Below, in pieces: positions 7,590-15,941 of a stretch of DNA of 64,000 nucleotides. The position numbers and the translations under genes were made by a program. The stretch covers positions 2,356,001-2,420,000 of the forward strand of contig JAFHKN010000002.1 of assembly GCA_016937575.1 (NCBI GenBank). Direction: 5' to 3'. The DNA is from Roseomonas aeriglobus (lineage in GTDB: Bacteria; Pseudomonadota; Alphaproteobacteria; Sphingomonadales; Sphingomonadaceae). Within the stretch, counting starts at the first letter, position 1, and each line of letters opens with the position of its first letter. The notes below the pieces were generated by a model. The model saw only the letters and a program-made list of their open reading frames with translations. It was not told the origin of the DNA and did no database searches.

Positions 7590-10229
7590 TCAACGCAGGA
7601 TGACGTGCAAGAACGCCGACCGACCGTAGTAATCGATCTGGCTGACCGAATTCAGGCGTTCGCCGATCGCCATTGTCGGCTTCGAATTGAACACATTGGC
7701 CAGCTCATACTTGAGCGTCACTCGCTTGCCGACCACGTGCCACAGCGCGGCGTTGACGACGGTCAGCGGCATGCGCGCCGAGTCGTCCTGCGGCAGCGCG
7801 CCGATCCCGCGCAATGCGGTCGTACGGTGCGAGACGGTGGTGCTGAACGCACCGTCGATGGCCGGCAGCTGCACCTTCACGCCGCCGTTGGCGATGAAGT
7901 TCGGCTGGTACATCAGCCGGTCGATCGTCCGCGTCCCGCTGTCGGTCGCGACGCGCATCGACCCGCTCAGCACGGTCGCATTGAAGAACGGATCGAACCG
8001 GACGCCGAGCAACTCTACGTCGCGCTTCGAGATCTGGAATTCGATGCCGTAGAGTCGCGAGCTCTCGGCGTTCATCGGCTCCCGGACGCTCGTCACGCCG
8101 TTCGGGCCCTGCTGCACCGACCGCAACAGGAAGATGTCGTCCTTGATCCGCTTGGCAAAGGCCGTCAGTCCGATGATGCCGTCGCCGCCGAGATAGCGTT
8201 CGATGCCGATATCGAAATTGTCCGACTGTCGCGGGCGCAAATCGATGTTCCCACGGCTGATGACGCAGTCGGTGTCGCCGTCGTCATCCAACCCGCAGGT
8301 GACGCTTTCGACCCGCGCTATGTCGCCCGGCACCGGCCGGCCGAGCGTGCGGCTGTACGACGCCCGTAGCCGCAGGTTCTGGTCGAAGTCGTGAATACCG
8401 TGAAGCGAGGGGAGCAGAAATGCATAGCCGCCGCCACGCCGGCGCAGGCCCGCCTGCAACACGCCGTTCGCCTGATACGGCTGATAAGCATCGAAATCGA
8501 CCAGGTCGTACCGTAGCCCGGCGATGATCTTCGAAGCGGCACCCAGCCCGTAGTGGAACGAAACATACGGTGTCCACAACCGCTCGACATAGCGATAGTC
8601 GCTGATCGTCCGTTGCGTTGCGCTGGATGCGGCATCGACGGTCAACGTCGGCAACAGCTCGGCGCGGAGCTTCTGATAGTTGATGAACGGGAAGCTGATC
8701 GGCGATCCGATCGGACGATAGTGGGGGTCGTAGAGATAGGCATCCACATTCGCGCCGGTGCGGTAGATTGTGACATCGAGGTCGCGGTCGAGATCGAGGC
8801 GGCGAAATTCCATGCCCAGCGCGAGGCCCGCCCCCCGGTCACGCGGGCCGGTATTGCGGGCGTAATCCAGGCGAACGTTGCTGAGCGTTTCGGTCGCCGA
8901 GTGATCCGACATCTGCGCACCGCTCAACCGGTATCCGGTGGTGAAGCCGATGTTGGGATTGCTAACGCCGGTCGCGCGCGGGATTACCTCGCCGTCGTCG
9001 TCGCCGGCTTCCCAGTCGAGCGTTACCCCCGTCGGAAATACGCGCGCGACCAACGACGGCTGCTGGTTGTCGAACAACGCCTTGGTGTAGCCAGCACGCA
9101 ACTGCAGCGAGGACACATCGTCGGCCCAACCCAGGCTCGCAATGCCCCCCAGCGTCTTCTTGTCCCAATTATCGAAGCGATAGCGGGTATACAGGCTGTT
9201 GGCGCTCGAGCGGCCACCGGTCGGCGTGGTGCCCAAGATAGTGCGGGCGGTAAAGATGTCGTTCTTATTCATCGACGACGATTCCCACATGCGGAATCCG
9301 AAGCCGAGCAAAGCGGCGCGGACGTTTGGGGCGACCTGCCATTCCAGCTTCGCGCTGCCACCCGCCGTCTGCAGCCGATTGGTATAGCTGCCGAAACTAT
9401 GGTCGCCCGGCACGATCCGCCCGTCCCAGCCGGGCGTATCCGGCCCGGCCAAATTCTTGCCGCTGCGGTCGAAATAGGTCTTCACGACCTGCCACCATTT
9501 GCCCGAATTCCGCACCCGGCTCTGGTAACGGCCGGTCAGCGTCAGGCCGAACTGCCCGTCGCTGCCGAAGCGGTTGGAATAGACGCCCTTGAACCCGCCG
9601 CCCCAGTGTCGCCAGCTCTTTTCCGCGGCGAACCGACCGTCGGGACCGGCCAGGCCAGAATAGATGCCGAACGCATCCAGAGACAGATACCGACGGCGAA
9701 GATCCAGGGCACTGCGCGTCACGAGATTGACAACCCCGCCGATGGCCCCACCGTCCTGTTCAGCGGTGAACGTCTTGTAGATGTCGGTGCGCTGCGCAAG
9801 TTCCGCCGGGATGATCTGCAGGTTGATCTGGCGTGACCCTTCGCCGTCGTTGCCGATCGTCGCCAGCGTGATGCCGTCGATCTTCGTCTGATTCAGGTCC
9901 GGCGCGATACCGCGAATGATGACGAAACGCGGTGAATCGCCCTCGTCCTCGGTCGTCACGCCCGGCAGCAGCCGCAATTGTTCGGCGACACCGCCGTCCG
10001 GCGCCAGCGACGCGACGTCGTCATAGGGAATGGTGTCGACGGTCGCGACCTGCTGCGACTTCACGGCGACGATGCTCTTCTTGCTTGTCACGATGACGTC
10101 GGTCCGCGCCGCATTCGGCCCGTCCGACTGGTCCTTGTCCGATGCGAACGCCGGAGCCACGCCCATGATGGACACGACGGCCGCGCCAGCCAACCGCGCA
10201 ACGCCGCGCGACGAAACTTTGATGAACAC
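7590..10229 (-). CDS. TonB-dependent outer-membrane receptor (first of three)
   Basis: Protein of 879 residues. A signal peptide (SSRGVARLAGAAVVSIMGVAPAFA) is followed by a DVIVTSKK segment, a plug domain with AEQLRLLPGVTTEDEGDSPRFV and DGGAIGGVVNLVTRSALD, and a long beta-barrel. The GTG at 10229 was chosen because the signal peptide begins there and GGCGGGGG lies just upstream; the only in-frame ATG further up adds residues unlike a leader. The C-terminus is FLHVILR, ending in Arg, whereas many outer-membrane barrels end in an aromatic residue. It probably imports a large ligand for the neighbouring PhoD enzyme. A hairpin sits in its leader (10247-10283). Confidence 0.88.
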   Translation of the reverse strand: MFIKVSSRGVARLAGAAVVSIMGVAPAFASDKDQSDGPNAARTDVIVTSKKSIVAVKSQQVATVDTIPYDDVASLAPDGGVAEQLRLLPGVTTEDEGDSPRFVIIRGIAPDLNQTKIDGITLATIGNDGEGSRQINLQIIPAELAQRTDIYKTFTAEQDGGAIGGVVNLVTRSALDLRRRYLSLDAFGIYSGLAGPDGRFAAEKSWRHWGGGFKGVYSNRFGSDGQFGLTLTGRYQSRVRNSGKWWQVVKTYFDRSGKNLAGPDTPGWDGRIVPGDHSFGSYTNRLQTAGGSAKLEWQVAPNVRAALLGFGFRMWESSSMNKNDIFTARTILGTTPTGGRSSANSLYTRYRFDNWDKKTLGGIASLGWADDVSSLQLRAGYTKALFDNQQPSLVARVFPTGVTLDWEAGDDDGEVIPRATGVSNPNIGFTTGYRLSGAQMSDHSATETLSNVRLDYARNTGPRDRGAGLALGMEFRRLDLDRDLDVTIYRTGANVDAYLYDPHYRPIGSPISFPFINYQKLRAELLPTLTVDAASSATQRTISDYRYVERLWTPYVSFHYGLGAASKIIAGLRYDLVDFDAYQPYQANGVLQAGLRRRGGGYAFLLPSLHGIHDFDQNLRLRASYSRTLGRPVPGDIARVESVTCGLDDDGDTDCVISRGNIDLRPRQSDNFDIGIERYLGGDGIIGLTAFAKRIKDDIFLLRSVQQGPNGVTSVREPMNAESSRLYGIEFQISKRDVELLGVRFDPFFNATVLSGSMRVATDSGTRTIDRLMYQPNFIANGGVKVQLPAIDGAFSTTVSHRTTALRGIGALPQDDSARMPLTVVNAALWHVVGKRVTLKYELANVFNSKPTMAIGERLNSVSQIDYYGRSAFLHVILR

Positions 10230-10246
10230 GAAAAATCCCCCGCCCT

Positions 10247-10283
10247 GAGAGGTGGCCGCTTGCGGCCACGCGAATGGCCTCTC
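10247..10283 (-). promoter_or_regulatory. Leader hairpin upstream of the first TonB receptor
   Basis: GTGGCCGC (10252-10259) and GCGGCCAC (10262-10269) form a perfect 8-bp stem with a 2-nt loop, 23 nt upstream of the GTG start. An alternative outer pairing joins GAGAGG (10247-10252) with CCTCTC (10278-10283). The two folds are mutually exclusive at the shared G, so a switch-like leader is conceivable. No known riboswitch was recognised. Confidence 0.35.
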
Positions 10284-10740
10284 CTGTGAATGCGGGACGA
10301 TGCTGCGGCCGACGCCCGACCGCACCCCGCTTGGCGATGAGCCTGCTAGGCAGTCGACATGACGGCGGTGTGCCAGTTTGCGGTCGGGCCGATGACGGCA
10401 TCAAAACAGTCTTGTGACACCTCTTAGGATGCCTGTTGCAGTTTTCAGGGGAGTCACGGAACGCAACGCGGACGTCGCGTCGCTGACGCATGCCGCCGAC
10501 GCCGTTACGCCGACGAATGCTGCATCGATCGCATCGCCGACATGTGCCGGCGACGTCAGCTCAGAGGTAGAGCGGCTGCAAGAACAAGTGGACGCTGTTG
10601 CGCTCGCGCGGATCACCGGAGAGGTTTCCGCGGATGGCGTCGGCTACCGGGCCAGGTGCGCCAAGGTCACCGTGTGCCGATGACGCACCGGCACAGGGCC
10701 GATCGCGAAAGGCATCCCGATTCCCAGCTCGACGTACGGC
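10284..10740. other. Intergenic region without a recognisable gene
   Basis: About 450 nt between the first TonB receptor and marR-1. A rightward open frame at 10414-10683 has no signal, motif or ribosome site and is not called. The segment should contain the receptor promoter. At 10558-10574 a run resembling a tRNA D-arm (AGCTCAGAGGTAGAGC) occurs, but no anticodon or acceptor stem follows. Confidence 0.5.
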
Positions 10741-11184
10741 CTATCCGGCGGACCTCGTGACGCGGTTGAGGAAGTCGAGGAAGGTCGCCTTCTCGAGATC
10801 GGTGAAGCCGGTGAGCAGCTCATCTTCACAGGTGTCGAGCCGCTGCGTACAGTCCTCGAGCAGGGCCGCGCCGCGGGGCGTGACCGTCAGCGCGAAGGCG
10901 CGGCGATCGATCGGATCGGTGTCCCGCACGATCAGTCCGGCGTCGACCAGTTCGGTGATGAACGCGACCATGTTCGCGGGCTTGATACCAAGGAGGCGGC
11001 CCGCGGCACCTTGATTGACCCCCGGGTTTACCGCGACGACGGACAGGATCCCGATCAGGATCTGCCGCATTCCGGTTCCCTCGACAGCGTGCGTGAAGTC
11101 GGCGGAGAAAATCGCGGCGGCGCGGCGCAAATTGTAGCCGATGCGTTGGCTCACGACCCCGATGTCGTGGCTCGGTTCTTCCAT
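10741..11184 (-). CDS. MarR family transcriptional regulator (marR-1)
   Basis: Protein of 147 residues with the winged-helix layout of MarR: an N-terminal helix (IGYNLRRAAAIFSADFTHAV), recognition region GVNQGAAGRLLGIKPANMVAFITELVDAGLI, and the wing RDTDPIDRRAFALTVTPRGAALL containing the conserved D-x-R-R. The start ATG at 11184 follows AGGG; a longer upstream frame belongs to the shadow of the next gene. It lies downstream of and parallel to a second MarR gene, divergent from the TRAP operon. MarR repressors such as FerC of SYK-6 sense hydroxycinnamoyl-CoA thioesters, so this one may sense a CoA-ester or aromatic acid. Ligand unknown. Confidence 0.85.
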   Translation of the reverse strand: MEEPSHDIGVVSQRIGYNLRRAAAIFSADFTHAVEGTGMRQILIGILSVVAVNPGVNQGAAGRLLGIKPANMVAFITELVDAGLIVRDTDPIDRRAFALTVTPRGAALLEDCTQRLDTCEDELLTGFTDLEKATFLDFLNRVTRSAG

Positions 11185-11246
11185 CACGATATACCCTATC
11201 GGCCGCGCTCGCGGAAATAGAGCTGCATATATATAGTTGATTTTAC

Positions 11247-11280
11247 GCCACGTCCATCGCTCTGCGGCGACCGACGTGGC
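11247..11280 (-). terminator. Hairpin between the two marR genes
   Basis: GCCACGTC (11247-11254) is a perfect complement of GACGTGGC (11273-11280) with an 18-nt loop. On the leftward transcript it lies 17 nt after the marR-2 stop. On that strand the downstream side reads GTAAAATCAACTATATATATG, with no long U-run, so it could equally be an operator for marR-1. Confidence 0.35.
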
Positions 11281-11297
11281 AGCCTGCCGTGACAGAT

Positions 11298-11783
11298 CTA
11301 GCGGTGAAAAACCCCGTACATGCGATCCAACGCGGCATCGAACAGCGGACGCTCCTCTGCGCTCAGCTGGGCCAACACCTCGGCCTCGACGCCGAGCATG
11401 ATCGCAAACAGTTCGTCGAGGATCTTCTCGCCCGCAGGCTCGATCGTCAGCGAGTGGCGGCGGCGATCGACGGTCGAACGCGTCCGCCGTGCCCATCCCC
11501 GTCGTTCGAGGTCGTCGACGATCTGCACGGTGATCGATTTGTCCAAACCGACCGTGCTGGATAGCTCCTGCTGGGAGATGCCGGGATTGGCTTCGATCAG
11601 CGCCAGCGACGAGAACAGACCGGCCCGGATGCCATAGTCGGTCGTCGCCGCCGCGAAACCCGCCGACAGCTGGTTCTGCACACGGCGCATGCGAAAGCCG
11701 ACATAGTCCCCCAGCCGTCCGAGCCGAAGCCGGCTGGGCGCATCGCCGTTGCTCGTCTTGCTGTCGTCCCGTTGCCCCGCCAC
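11298..11783 (-). CDS. MarR family transcriptional regulator (marR-2)
   Basis: Protein of 161 residues. MarR features: helix LGDYVGFRMRRVQNQLSAGF, HTH PGISQQELSSTVGLDKSITVQIVDDLERRGW and wing RRTRSTVDRRRHSLTIEPAGEKIL with the D-R-R signature. The GTG at 11783 was chosen because it follows a purine-rich GGGAAGCGGGG and leaves a normal-length protein; upstream residues in the same frame look like intergenic sequence and include a stretch rich in Trp and Phe. The gene diverges from the TRAP/CoA-transferase operon, sharing a 118-nt intergenic region that contains a TTGACA element and repeats, so it probably represses that operon. The inducer is unknown; an aromatic acid or CoA thioester is likely from context. 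Confidence 0.83.
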   Translation of the reverse strand: MAGQRDDSKTSNGDAPSRLRLGRLGDYVGFRMRRVQNQLSAGFAAATTDYGIRAGLFSSLALIEANPGISQQELSSTVGLDKSITVQIVDDLERRGWARRTRSTVDRRRHSLTIEPAGEKILDELFAIMLGVEAEVLAQLSAEERPLFDAALDRMYGVFHR

Positions 11784-11812
11784 TCGCCCCGCTTCCCACC
11801 AAAATGAAGTTG

Positions 11813-11885
11813 TTGACAGATTGTTGAATTTATCTACTGTTTTGCAGAACAAGAGTACTAGACGGGCCGGTGTGCAGTCTGTCAA
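11813..11885 (+). promoter_or_regulatory. Promoter and candidate MarR operators of the TRAP/CoA-transferase operon
   Basis: TTGACA (11813-11818), 16-nt spacer, TACTGT (11835-11840). The heptamer TTGTTGA occurs at 11810-11816 and again at 11821-11827, 11 bp (one helical turn) apart, across the -35. TTGACAGA (11813-11820) is an exact reverse complement of TCTGTCAA (11878-11885), just upstream of the ribosome site. Two-site binding by one or both MarR proteins would fit; binding itself is inference. Confidence 0.5.
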
Positions 11886-11901
11886 TCAAAAGGGAGGGGT
11901 C

Positions 11902-12423
11902 GTGTCCGACGCAATCGTCGATGCTGCAGCGGTGCAGGGTGACGAAGCGCGTGCGACCCGCCCGACGGGACCCGCGGGCAAGATCGCCTTCGCCATCGGC
12001 GCGACCGGCCTGATGCTCGCCATGGCGGCGGACGGCATCGCCGTCCTGGGGCGGCACACCGGCTTCCCGTTGCTCGGCGCGATCGAGATCGTGCAGGCCG
12101 CTATCGCCTTGATCGCCACCTCGGCGATGGTCAGCGTGACGCTGGCACGCAGCCATGCCGCGGTCCATATCCTGACCGAACGTCTGCGCCCGACGTGGCG
12201 CCTGAGGCTTGCGATCCTGGCCAATGTGCTGGCGGCGATCACCGTCGGATTGCTGGTGGCAGGCTCGATCCTGCTGCTGGTCGACCTGTGGGGCGGGTTC
12301 GAGCGGTCGGAACTGCTGCACGTTCCCTTGCGCTGGCTGCGCGTGCTGATGGTCGTCGCCCTGTTGCTGGTGGCCGGCATTTTCGTTCGGCACGCCGTGA
12401 CAGGGGCAGAGCATGACGCCTGA
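11902..12423 (+). CDS. TRAP transporter small membrane subunit (DctQ type)
   Basis: Protein of 173 residues with four hydrophobic segments (KIAFAIGATGLMLAMAADG; AIEIVQAAIALIATSAMV; LANVLAAITVGLLVAGSILL; VLMVVALLLVAGIFV), the layout of the DctQ subunit. It starts at GTG 11902, preceded by AAGGGAGGGG, one of the strongest ribosome sites in the window; residues upstream of it do not look like a leader. It overlaps the next gene by 11 nt. DctQ helps the large DctM subunit move a carboxylate taken from the periplasmic binding protein using the sodium or proton gradient. It is the first gene of an eight-gene operon ending with the fused dehydratase-like protein. Confidence 0.85.
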   Translation: MSDAIVDAAAVQGDEARATRPTGPAGKIAFAIGATGLMLAMAADGIAVLGRHTGFPLLGAIEIVQAAIALIATSAMVSVTLARSHAAVHILTERLRPTWRLRLAILANVLAAITVGLLVAGSILLLVDLWGGFERSELLHVPLRWLRVLMVVALLLVAGIFVRHAVTGAEHDA

Positions 12424-13717
12424 GCTGATCGGCCTGATCGGCATCCTCGGCCTGCTCGTCCTCCTGACGTTGGGCGTGCCGATCGGGGTCAGCCTGGCCC
12501 TGACCGGCATCGTCGGCATCGCGGTCATGATTTCGCCCGAAGCGGCGCTGGCGAAGGCAGGCGTCGTCGTGTTCGAGGTCGCGACGAAGTACGAACTGGG
12601 CGTGCTGCCGCTGTTCCTGCTGATGGCGCATCTGTGCTTCGCGGCGGGGGCCAGCCGGGATTTCTTCGACGTGGCGGCGCGGTTCGTCGGGCATCGCCGC
12701 GGCGGCCTGGGACTGGCGTCGATCGCGGGCTGTGCCGGGTTCGGCGCGATCAGCGGGTCCAGCCTGGCGACGGTGGCGACGGTCGGCTCGGCCGCGCTGC
12801 CGGAAATGCGGCGCGCGGGCTATAGTCCCGGCTTTGCGGCAGGGGCGCTGGCGGCGGGCGGCACGCTGGGGGCGCTGATCCCGCCATCGGGTGCGCTCAT
12901 CGTCTTCGGCATCATCGCCGAACAGTCGATCGGCAAGCTGTTCGTCGCAGCCGTCGTGCCGGGCTTCACCCAGGCGCTGTTCTACATGGTCGCCATCGGG
13001 GTCCTGTGTGCGCTGCGTCCCGACCTCGGCCCACCCTCGGAGCGGGTACCCTGGGCATACCGCATGCGCGGGCTGCTGGGGATCGCCGACATCATCCTGC
13101 TGGTCACCTTCGTCATCGGCGGGCTGATGATCGGCTGGTTCACGCCGACCGAAGCCGCCTCGGTCGGGGTCGTCGCCGCCTTTCTGCTGTGCGCGGTCCG
13201 AGGCGCCTTCAACCGCACGGCGATCGGCGAAGCCTTTGCCAAGACGCTGTCGACGACGGGGATGATCTACCTGATCATCTTCGGGGCGATCCTGTTCGCC
13301 ACCTTCATCAGCGTGACCGGTATCGCCGACCTGATGTCACAGACGGTGCGCGACCTGCATGCGAGCCCCGCGCTCGCGATCATCGCGATGGCGGTCCTGT
13401 TGCTCGTCCTCGGTTCCTTTCTCGACGGCCTGGCACTGATGCTGCTGACGACGCCGATCTTCCTGCCGATCGCGATGGAGCTCGGCTACAGCCCGATCTG
13501 GTTCGGCATCTTCCTGGTCCGCACGATGGAGATCGGTTTCGTCCATCCCCCGCTCGGGCTGAACGTCTATGTCATCCAGGCGATCGGAAAGGATATCCCG
13601 CTCAGCGCGATCTTCCGCGGCATCGTTCCGTTCCTGGTCGCCGATTTCGTCCACCTCGCCATGCTGATCGCCTTCCCGCTGGTCACGTTGTGGCTTCCCA
13701 GCGTGACCGCCGGCTGA
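12413..13717 (+). CDS. TRAP transporter large permease subunit (DctM type)
   Basis: Protein of 434 residues, strongly hydrophobic with roughly a dozen membrane segments. DctM marks include LGVPIGVSLALTGIVGI near the N-terminus, ASIAGCAGFGAISGSSLATVATVG, GGTLGALIPPSGALIVFGII and GSFLDGLALMLLTTPIFLPI. It forms the transport channel of the TRAP system together with DctQ. The ATG lies inside the end of the DctQ gene (ATGACGCCTGA), and its TGA overlaps the ATG of the binding-protein gene by 1 nt, so the three subunits are translationally coupled. Substrate class is carboxylates; the particular acid is unknown. Confidence 0.92.
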   Translation: MTPELIGLIGILGLLVLLTLGVPIGVSLALTGIVGIAVMISPEAALAKAGVVVFEVATKYELGVLPLFLLMAHLCFAAGASRDFFDVAARFVGHRRGGLGLASIAGCAGFGAISGSSLATVATVGSAALPEMRRAGYSPGFAAGALAAGGTLGALIPPSGALIVFGIIAEQSIGKLFVAAVVPGFTQALFYMVAIGVLCALRPDLGPPSERVPWAYRMRGLLGIADIILLVTFVIGGLMIGWFTPTEAASVGVVAAFLLCAVRGAFNRTAIGEAFAKTLSTTGMIYLIIFGAILFATFISVTGIADLMSQTVRDLHASPALAIIAMAVLLLVLGSFLDGLALMLLTTPIFLPIAMELGYSPIWFGIFLVRTMEIGFVHPPLGLNVYVIQAIGKDIPLSAIFRGIVPFLVADFVHLAMLIAFPLVTLWLPSVTAG

Positions 13718-14754
13718 TGCGCATCCTCCCGATCCTCGCGGCGCTGCTGCTGGCCGGCTGTTCCGCCGCGCCGGCGCCGAAGGCCGATTATGTGCTGACC
13801 TATGCCAGCCCCTATCCGCCGAGCCATCCGTTCGGTCTGGCGGACCAGGAATGGATGCGCTGGGTAACTGCCAAGAGCGGCGGGCGAATCGCCTTCAAGC
13901 CCTATTGGTCGGGCGCGCTGCTGTCGTCGGACATGAGCATGGAAGAGATCCGCCACGGCATCGCCGATATCGGCCTGATCACGCCCATCTACTCGCGCGG
14001 CGGCGCGCATCTGCTGCGCGGTCAGGCAGCCTTCTATGGTGGGGTGCGCGACATTCCCGATCAGGTTGCGGTCTATGATTGCCTCGCCGCGCGTTTCCCA
14101 CAGTTCGGCCGCGAGACCGAAGGGTTGCACGTGCTGGCGGTCCAGGGTGGCAATTTTCCCGGCATCCTGACGCGCACCCGCCCGGTGCGCACGCTCGCCG
14201 ACCTGCGGGGCTTGCGGCTGCGCGCGCAGAGCGACGCGATCGACATTCTGAGGCAGCTCGGCGCCGACCCGGTGAACATGCCGATGGGCGAAGTCTATTC
14301 CGCGCTGGCCAAGGGCGTCATCGACGGCGTCGTCGCGCCCGCCGACACGATCCGCAGCCTGCATTTCGCCGAAGTCGCCCGGCACTTCACCGCGCTGCGC
14401 TTCAGCCGCGGCGCCTATCCGGCCCGCGCCATGTCCGATCGCGCCTGGCGCCGCCTGCCCGCAGACCTTCAGGCCGTATTGGCGGCAGGCAAGCCGGTGT
14501 GGGAAGGTGCGCTCAATACGCAGTTGCTGAAGGCCGAAGCCGCCGGCCTCGACTATGGCCGGCGAGAGGGCATTCGCTTCTACGCCCTGCCCGTGCAGGA
14601 GCAGCGCGCGTTCGACGCGCTCTATAACAAGGACGCCCGCGCCCAGGCCGTGCGTCTGCGATCCGTCGGTATCGACGCGCTGCCGATCTACGAGGCCGCA
14701 CAGCGCCTGATTGCGGCCGGACCCATCCAATGTTCGAAGGAGGACGCGCGATGA
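13717..14754 (+). CDS. TRAP transporter substrate-binding lipoprotein (DctP type)
   Basis: Protein of 345 residues. It opens with a lipoprotein signal (ILAALLLAGCSAAP, acylated Cys in the LAGC lipobox), so it is probably anchored rather than soluble, unlike many DctP proteins. Family features are SGALLSSDMSMEEIRHGIADIGLI, LADLRGLRLRAQSDAIDILRQL (the Arg expected to salt-bridge the substrate carboxylate) and VNMPMGEVYSALAKGVIDGVV. Its ATG overlaps the DctM stop (TGATG) and its stop overlaps the start of the first CoA-transferase (ATGA). Binding of a carboxylate that is then CoA-activated by the adjacent transferases is the natural reading. Confidence 0.88.
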   Translation: MRILPILAALLLAGCSAAPAPKADYVLTYASPYPPSHPFGLADQEWMRWVTAKSGGRIAFKPYWSGALLSSDMSMEEIRHGIADIGLITPIYSRGGAHLLRGQAAFYGGVRDIPDQVAVYDCLAARFPQFGRETEGLHVLAVQGGNFPGILTRTRPVRTLADLRGLRLRAQSDAIDILRQLGADPVNMPMGEVYSALAKGVIDGVVAPADTIRSLHFAEVARHFTALRFSRGAYPARAMSDRAWRRLPADLQAVLAAGKPVWEGALNTQLLKAEAAGLDYGRREGIRFYALPVQEQRAFDALYNKDARAQAVRLRSVGIDALPIYEAAQRLIAAGPIQCSKEDAR

Positions 14755-15941
14755 GCGCCCCGCTCGCCGGCGTGAAGGTCGCCGATTTCTCCTGGGTCGG
14801 CGCCGGCCCGCGTGCGACGAAGGACCTCGCCGATCTTGGTGCGACCGTCATCAAGATCGAATCGCGCAAGCGCCTGGACCTGGGCCGTTTGAGCCCGCCG
14901 TTCGCCGGCGGAAAGCGCGATCCCGACGCATCGACCTTCTTCGCGATCACCAACACCAGCAAACAGGGAGTGACGATCAACCTGGGCGATCCGCGCGGGG
15001 TGGAGGTCGCCAAGCAGCTGGTCGCCTGGGCCGACATCGTCGTCGAGAATTTCAGTCACGGCTACATGGACCGCATCGGCCTGTCGTTCGACACGCTGCG
15101 GGCGATCAAGCCCGACATCATCCAGGTAAGCGTCAGTGTCGCGGGACGCACCGGTCCGCTGGGGACGATGCGCGGCTATGGCAATTCGGCGGGCGCGCTG
15201 TCGGGGATGGCGGCATTGTCGGGCTGGGAGGACCGCGGGCCGCACATGCCACCGTTCGCGTACGGCGATGTCGTGGCGCCGATGTTTGCGACCGTCGCGA
15301 TGCTCGCCGCGCTCGAGCATCGCCGCAGGACTGGCGAGGGACAGCTTATCGACATCAGCCAGGTCGAGCCGCTGGTCCATGTCATGGCCGATGTCTTTGC
15401 GGAGCGACAAGCCGGCAAGTCGGAAAAACCCGGCAATCGCGACGCCGGGATGGCGCCGCACGGGGCCTATCCGGCGCGCGGACACGACCAGTGGGTTGCG
15501 ATCGCGGTGCGCGACGATAGCGACTGGGCGCGGCTCGCCGAACTCGCGGCGATCGACGATCCCCGTTTCGCGACGCTCGCCGGACGCAAGGGCGCGGAGG
15601 AGGCGCTGGATGCTGCGCTGTCGGCATGGACGCGCGGGCAGGACAAGCATGTGCTGGCCGACCGCCTGTCCGCCGCCGGCATCCCGGCCGAACCGGTCGC
15701 GGACGGACGCGACGTCTTTACCGACCCCGAGCTGATCGAGCGCGGCCACTTTCGCCCGATCGCTCATTCCAAGCTCGGCGCCTGTGACATGCCGGCGCCA
15801 CCCCTGCGCTTTTCCGAAAGCACGATCGCGGTCGGTCCACCGCCCAATCTGGGCGAACATAATCACGCCGTGTTCGTCGACCTGCTCGGTATGGACGCCG
15901 ATGAGGTTCGCGAGCTTGTCGAGACGGGGGCGCTCGCATGA
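14751..15941 (+). CDS. Class III (CaiB/BaiF) CoA-transferase, first of four
   Basis: Protein of 396 residues. N-terminus LAGVKVADFSWVGAGPRATKDLADLGATVIKIE is the CoA-binding Rossmann-like start of the CaiB/BaiF family; VENFSHGYMDRIGL and SVSVAGRTGPLG follow. The catalytic Asp, which forms the mixed anhydride, is Asp173 in YGDVVAPMFATVAMLAAL, followed by RRTGEGQLIDIS. The ATG at 14751 has GGAGG upstream and overlaps the dctP stop by 4 nt. It overlaps the next, Asp-less transferase gene by 4 nt, so the two may form a heteromeric enzyme of the kind known for benzylsuccinate CoA-transferase BbsEF. It moves CoA between carboxylic acids without ATP. Donor and acceptor are unknown. Confidence 0.9.
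   Translation: MSAPLAGVKVADFSWVGAGPRATKDLADLGATVIKIESRKRLDLGRLSPPFAGGKRDPDASTFFAITNTSKQGVTINLGDPRGVEVAKQLVAWADIVVENFSHGYMDRIGLSFDTLRAIKPDIIQVSVSVAGRTGPLGTMRGYGNSAGALSGMAALSGWEDRGPHMPPFAYGDVVAPMFATVAMLAALEHRRRTGEGQLIDISQVEPLVHVMADVFAERQAGKSEKPGNRDAGMAPHGAYPARGHDQWVAIAVRDDSDWARLAELAAIDDPRFATLAGRKGAEEALDAALSAWTRGQDKHVLADRLSAAGIPAEPVADGRDVFTDPELIERGHFRPIAHSKLGACDMPAPPLRFSESTIAVGPPPNLGEHNHAVFVDLLGMDADEVRELVETGALA

Noticed and set aside
10556..10625. tRNA-like D-arm (AGCTCAGAGGTAGAGC)
   Set aside because: No matching acceptor, anticodon or T arms around it; treated as chance similarity.
11249..11280. CRISPR or att-like repeat
   Set aside because: Only one inverted repeat with 18-nt loop, no array or duplication.
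13006..13716. In-frame extension of the TRAP binding protein upstream of 13717
   Set aside because: It overlaps the DctM gene and has no gene-like features; the lipoprotein signal starts at 13717.
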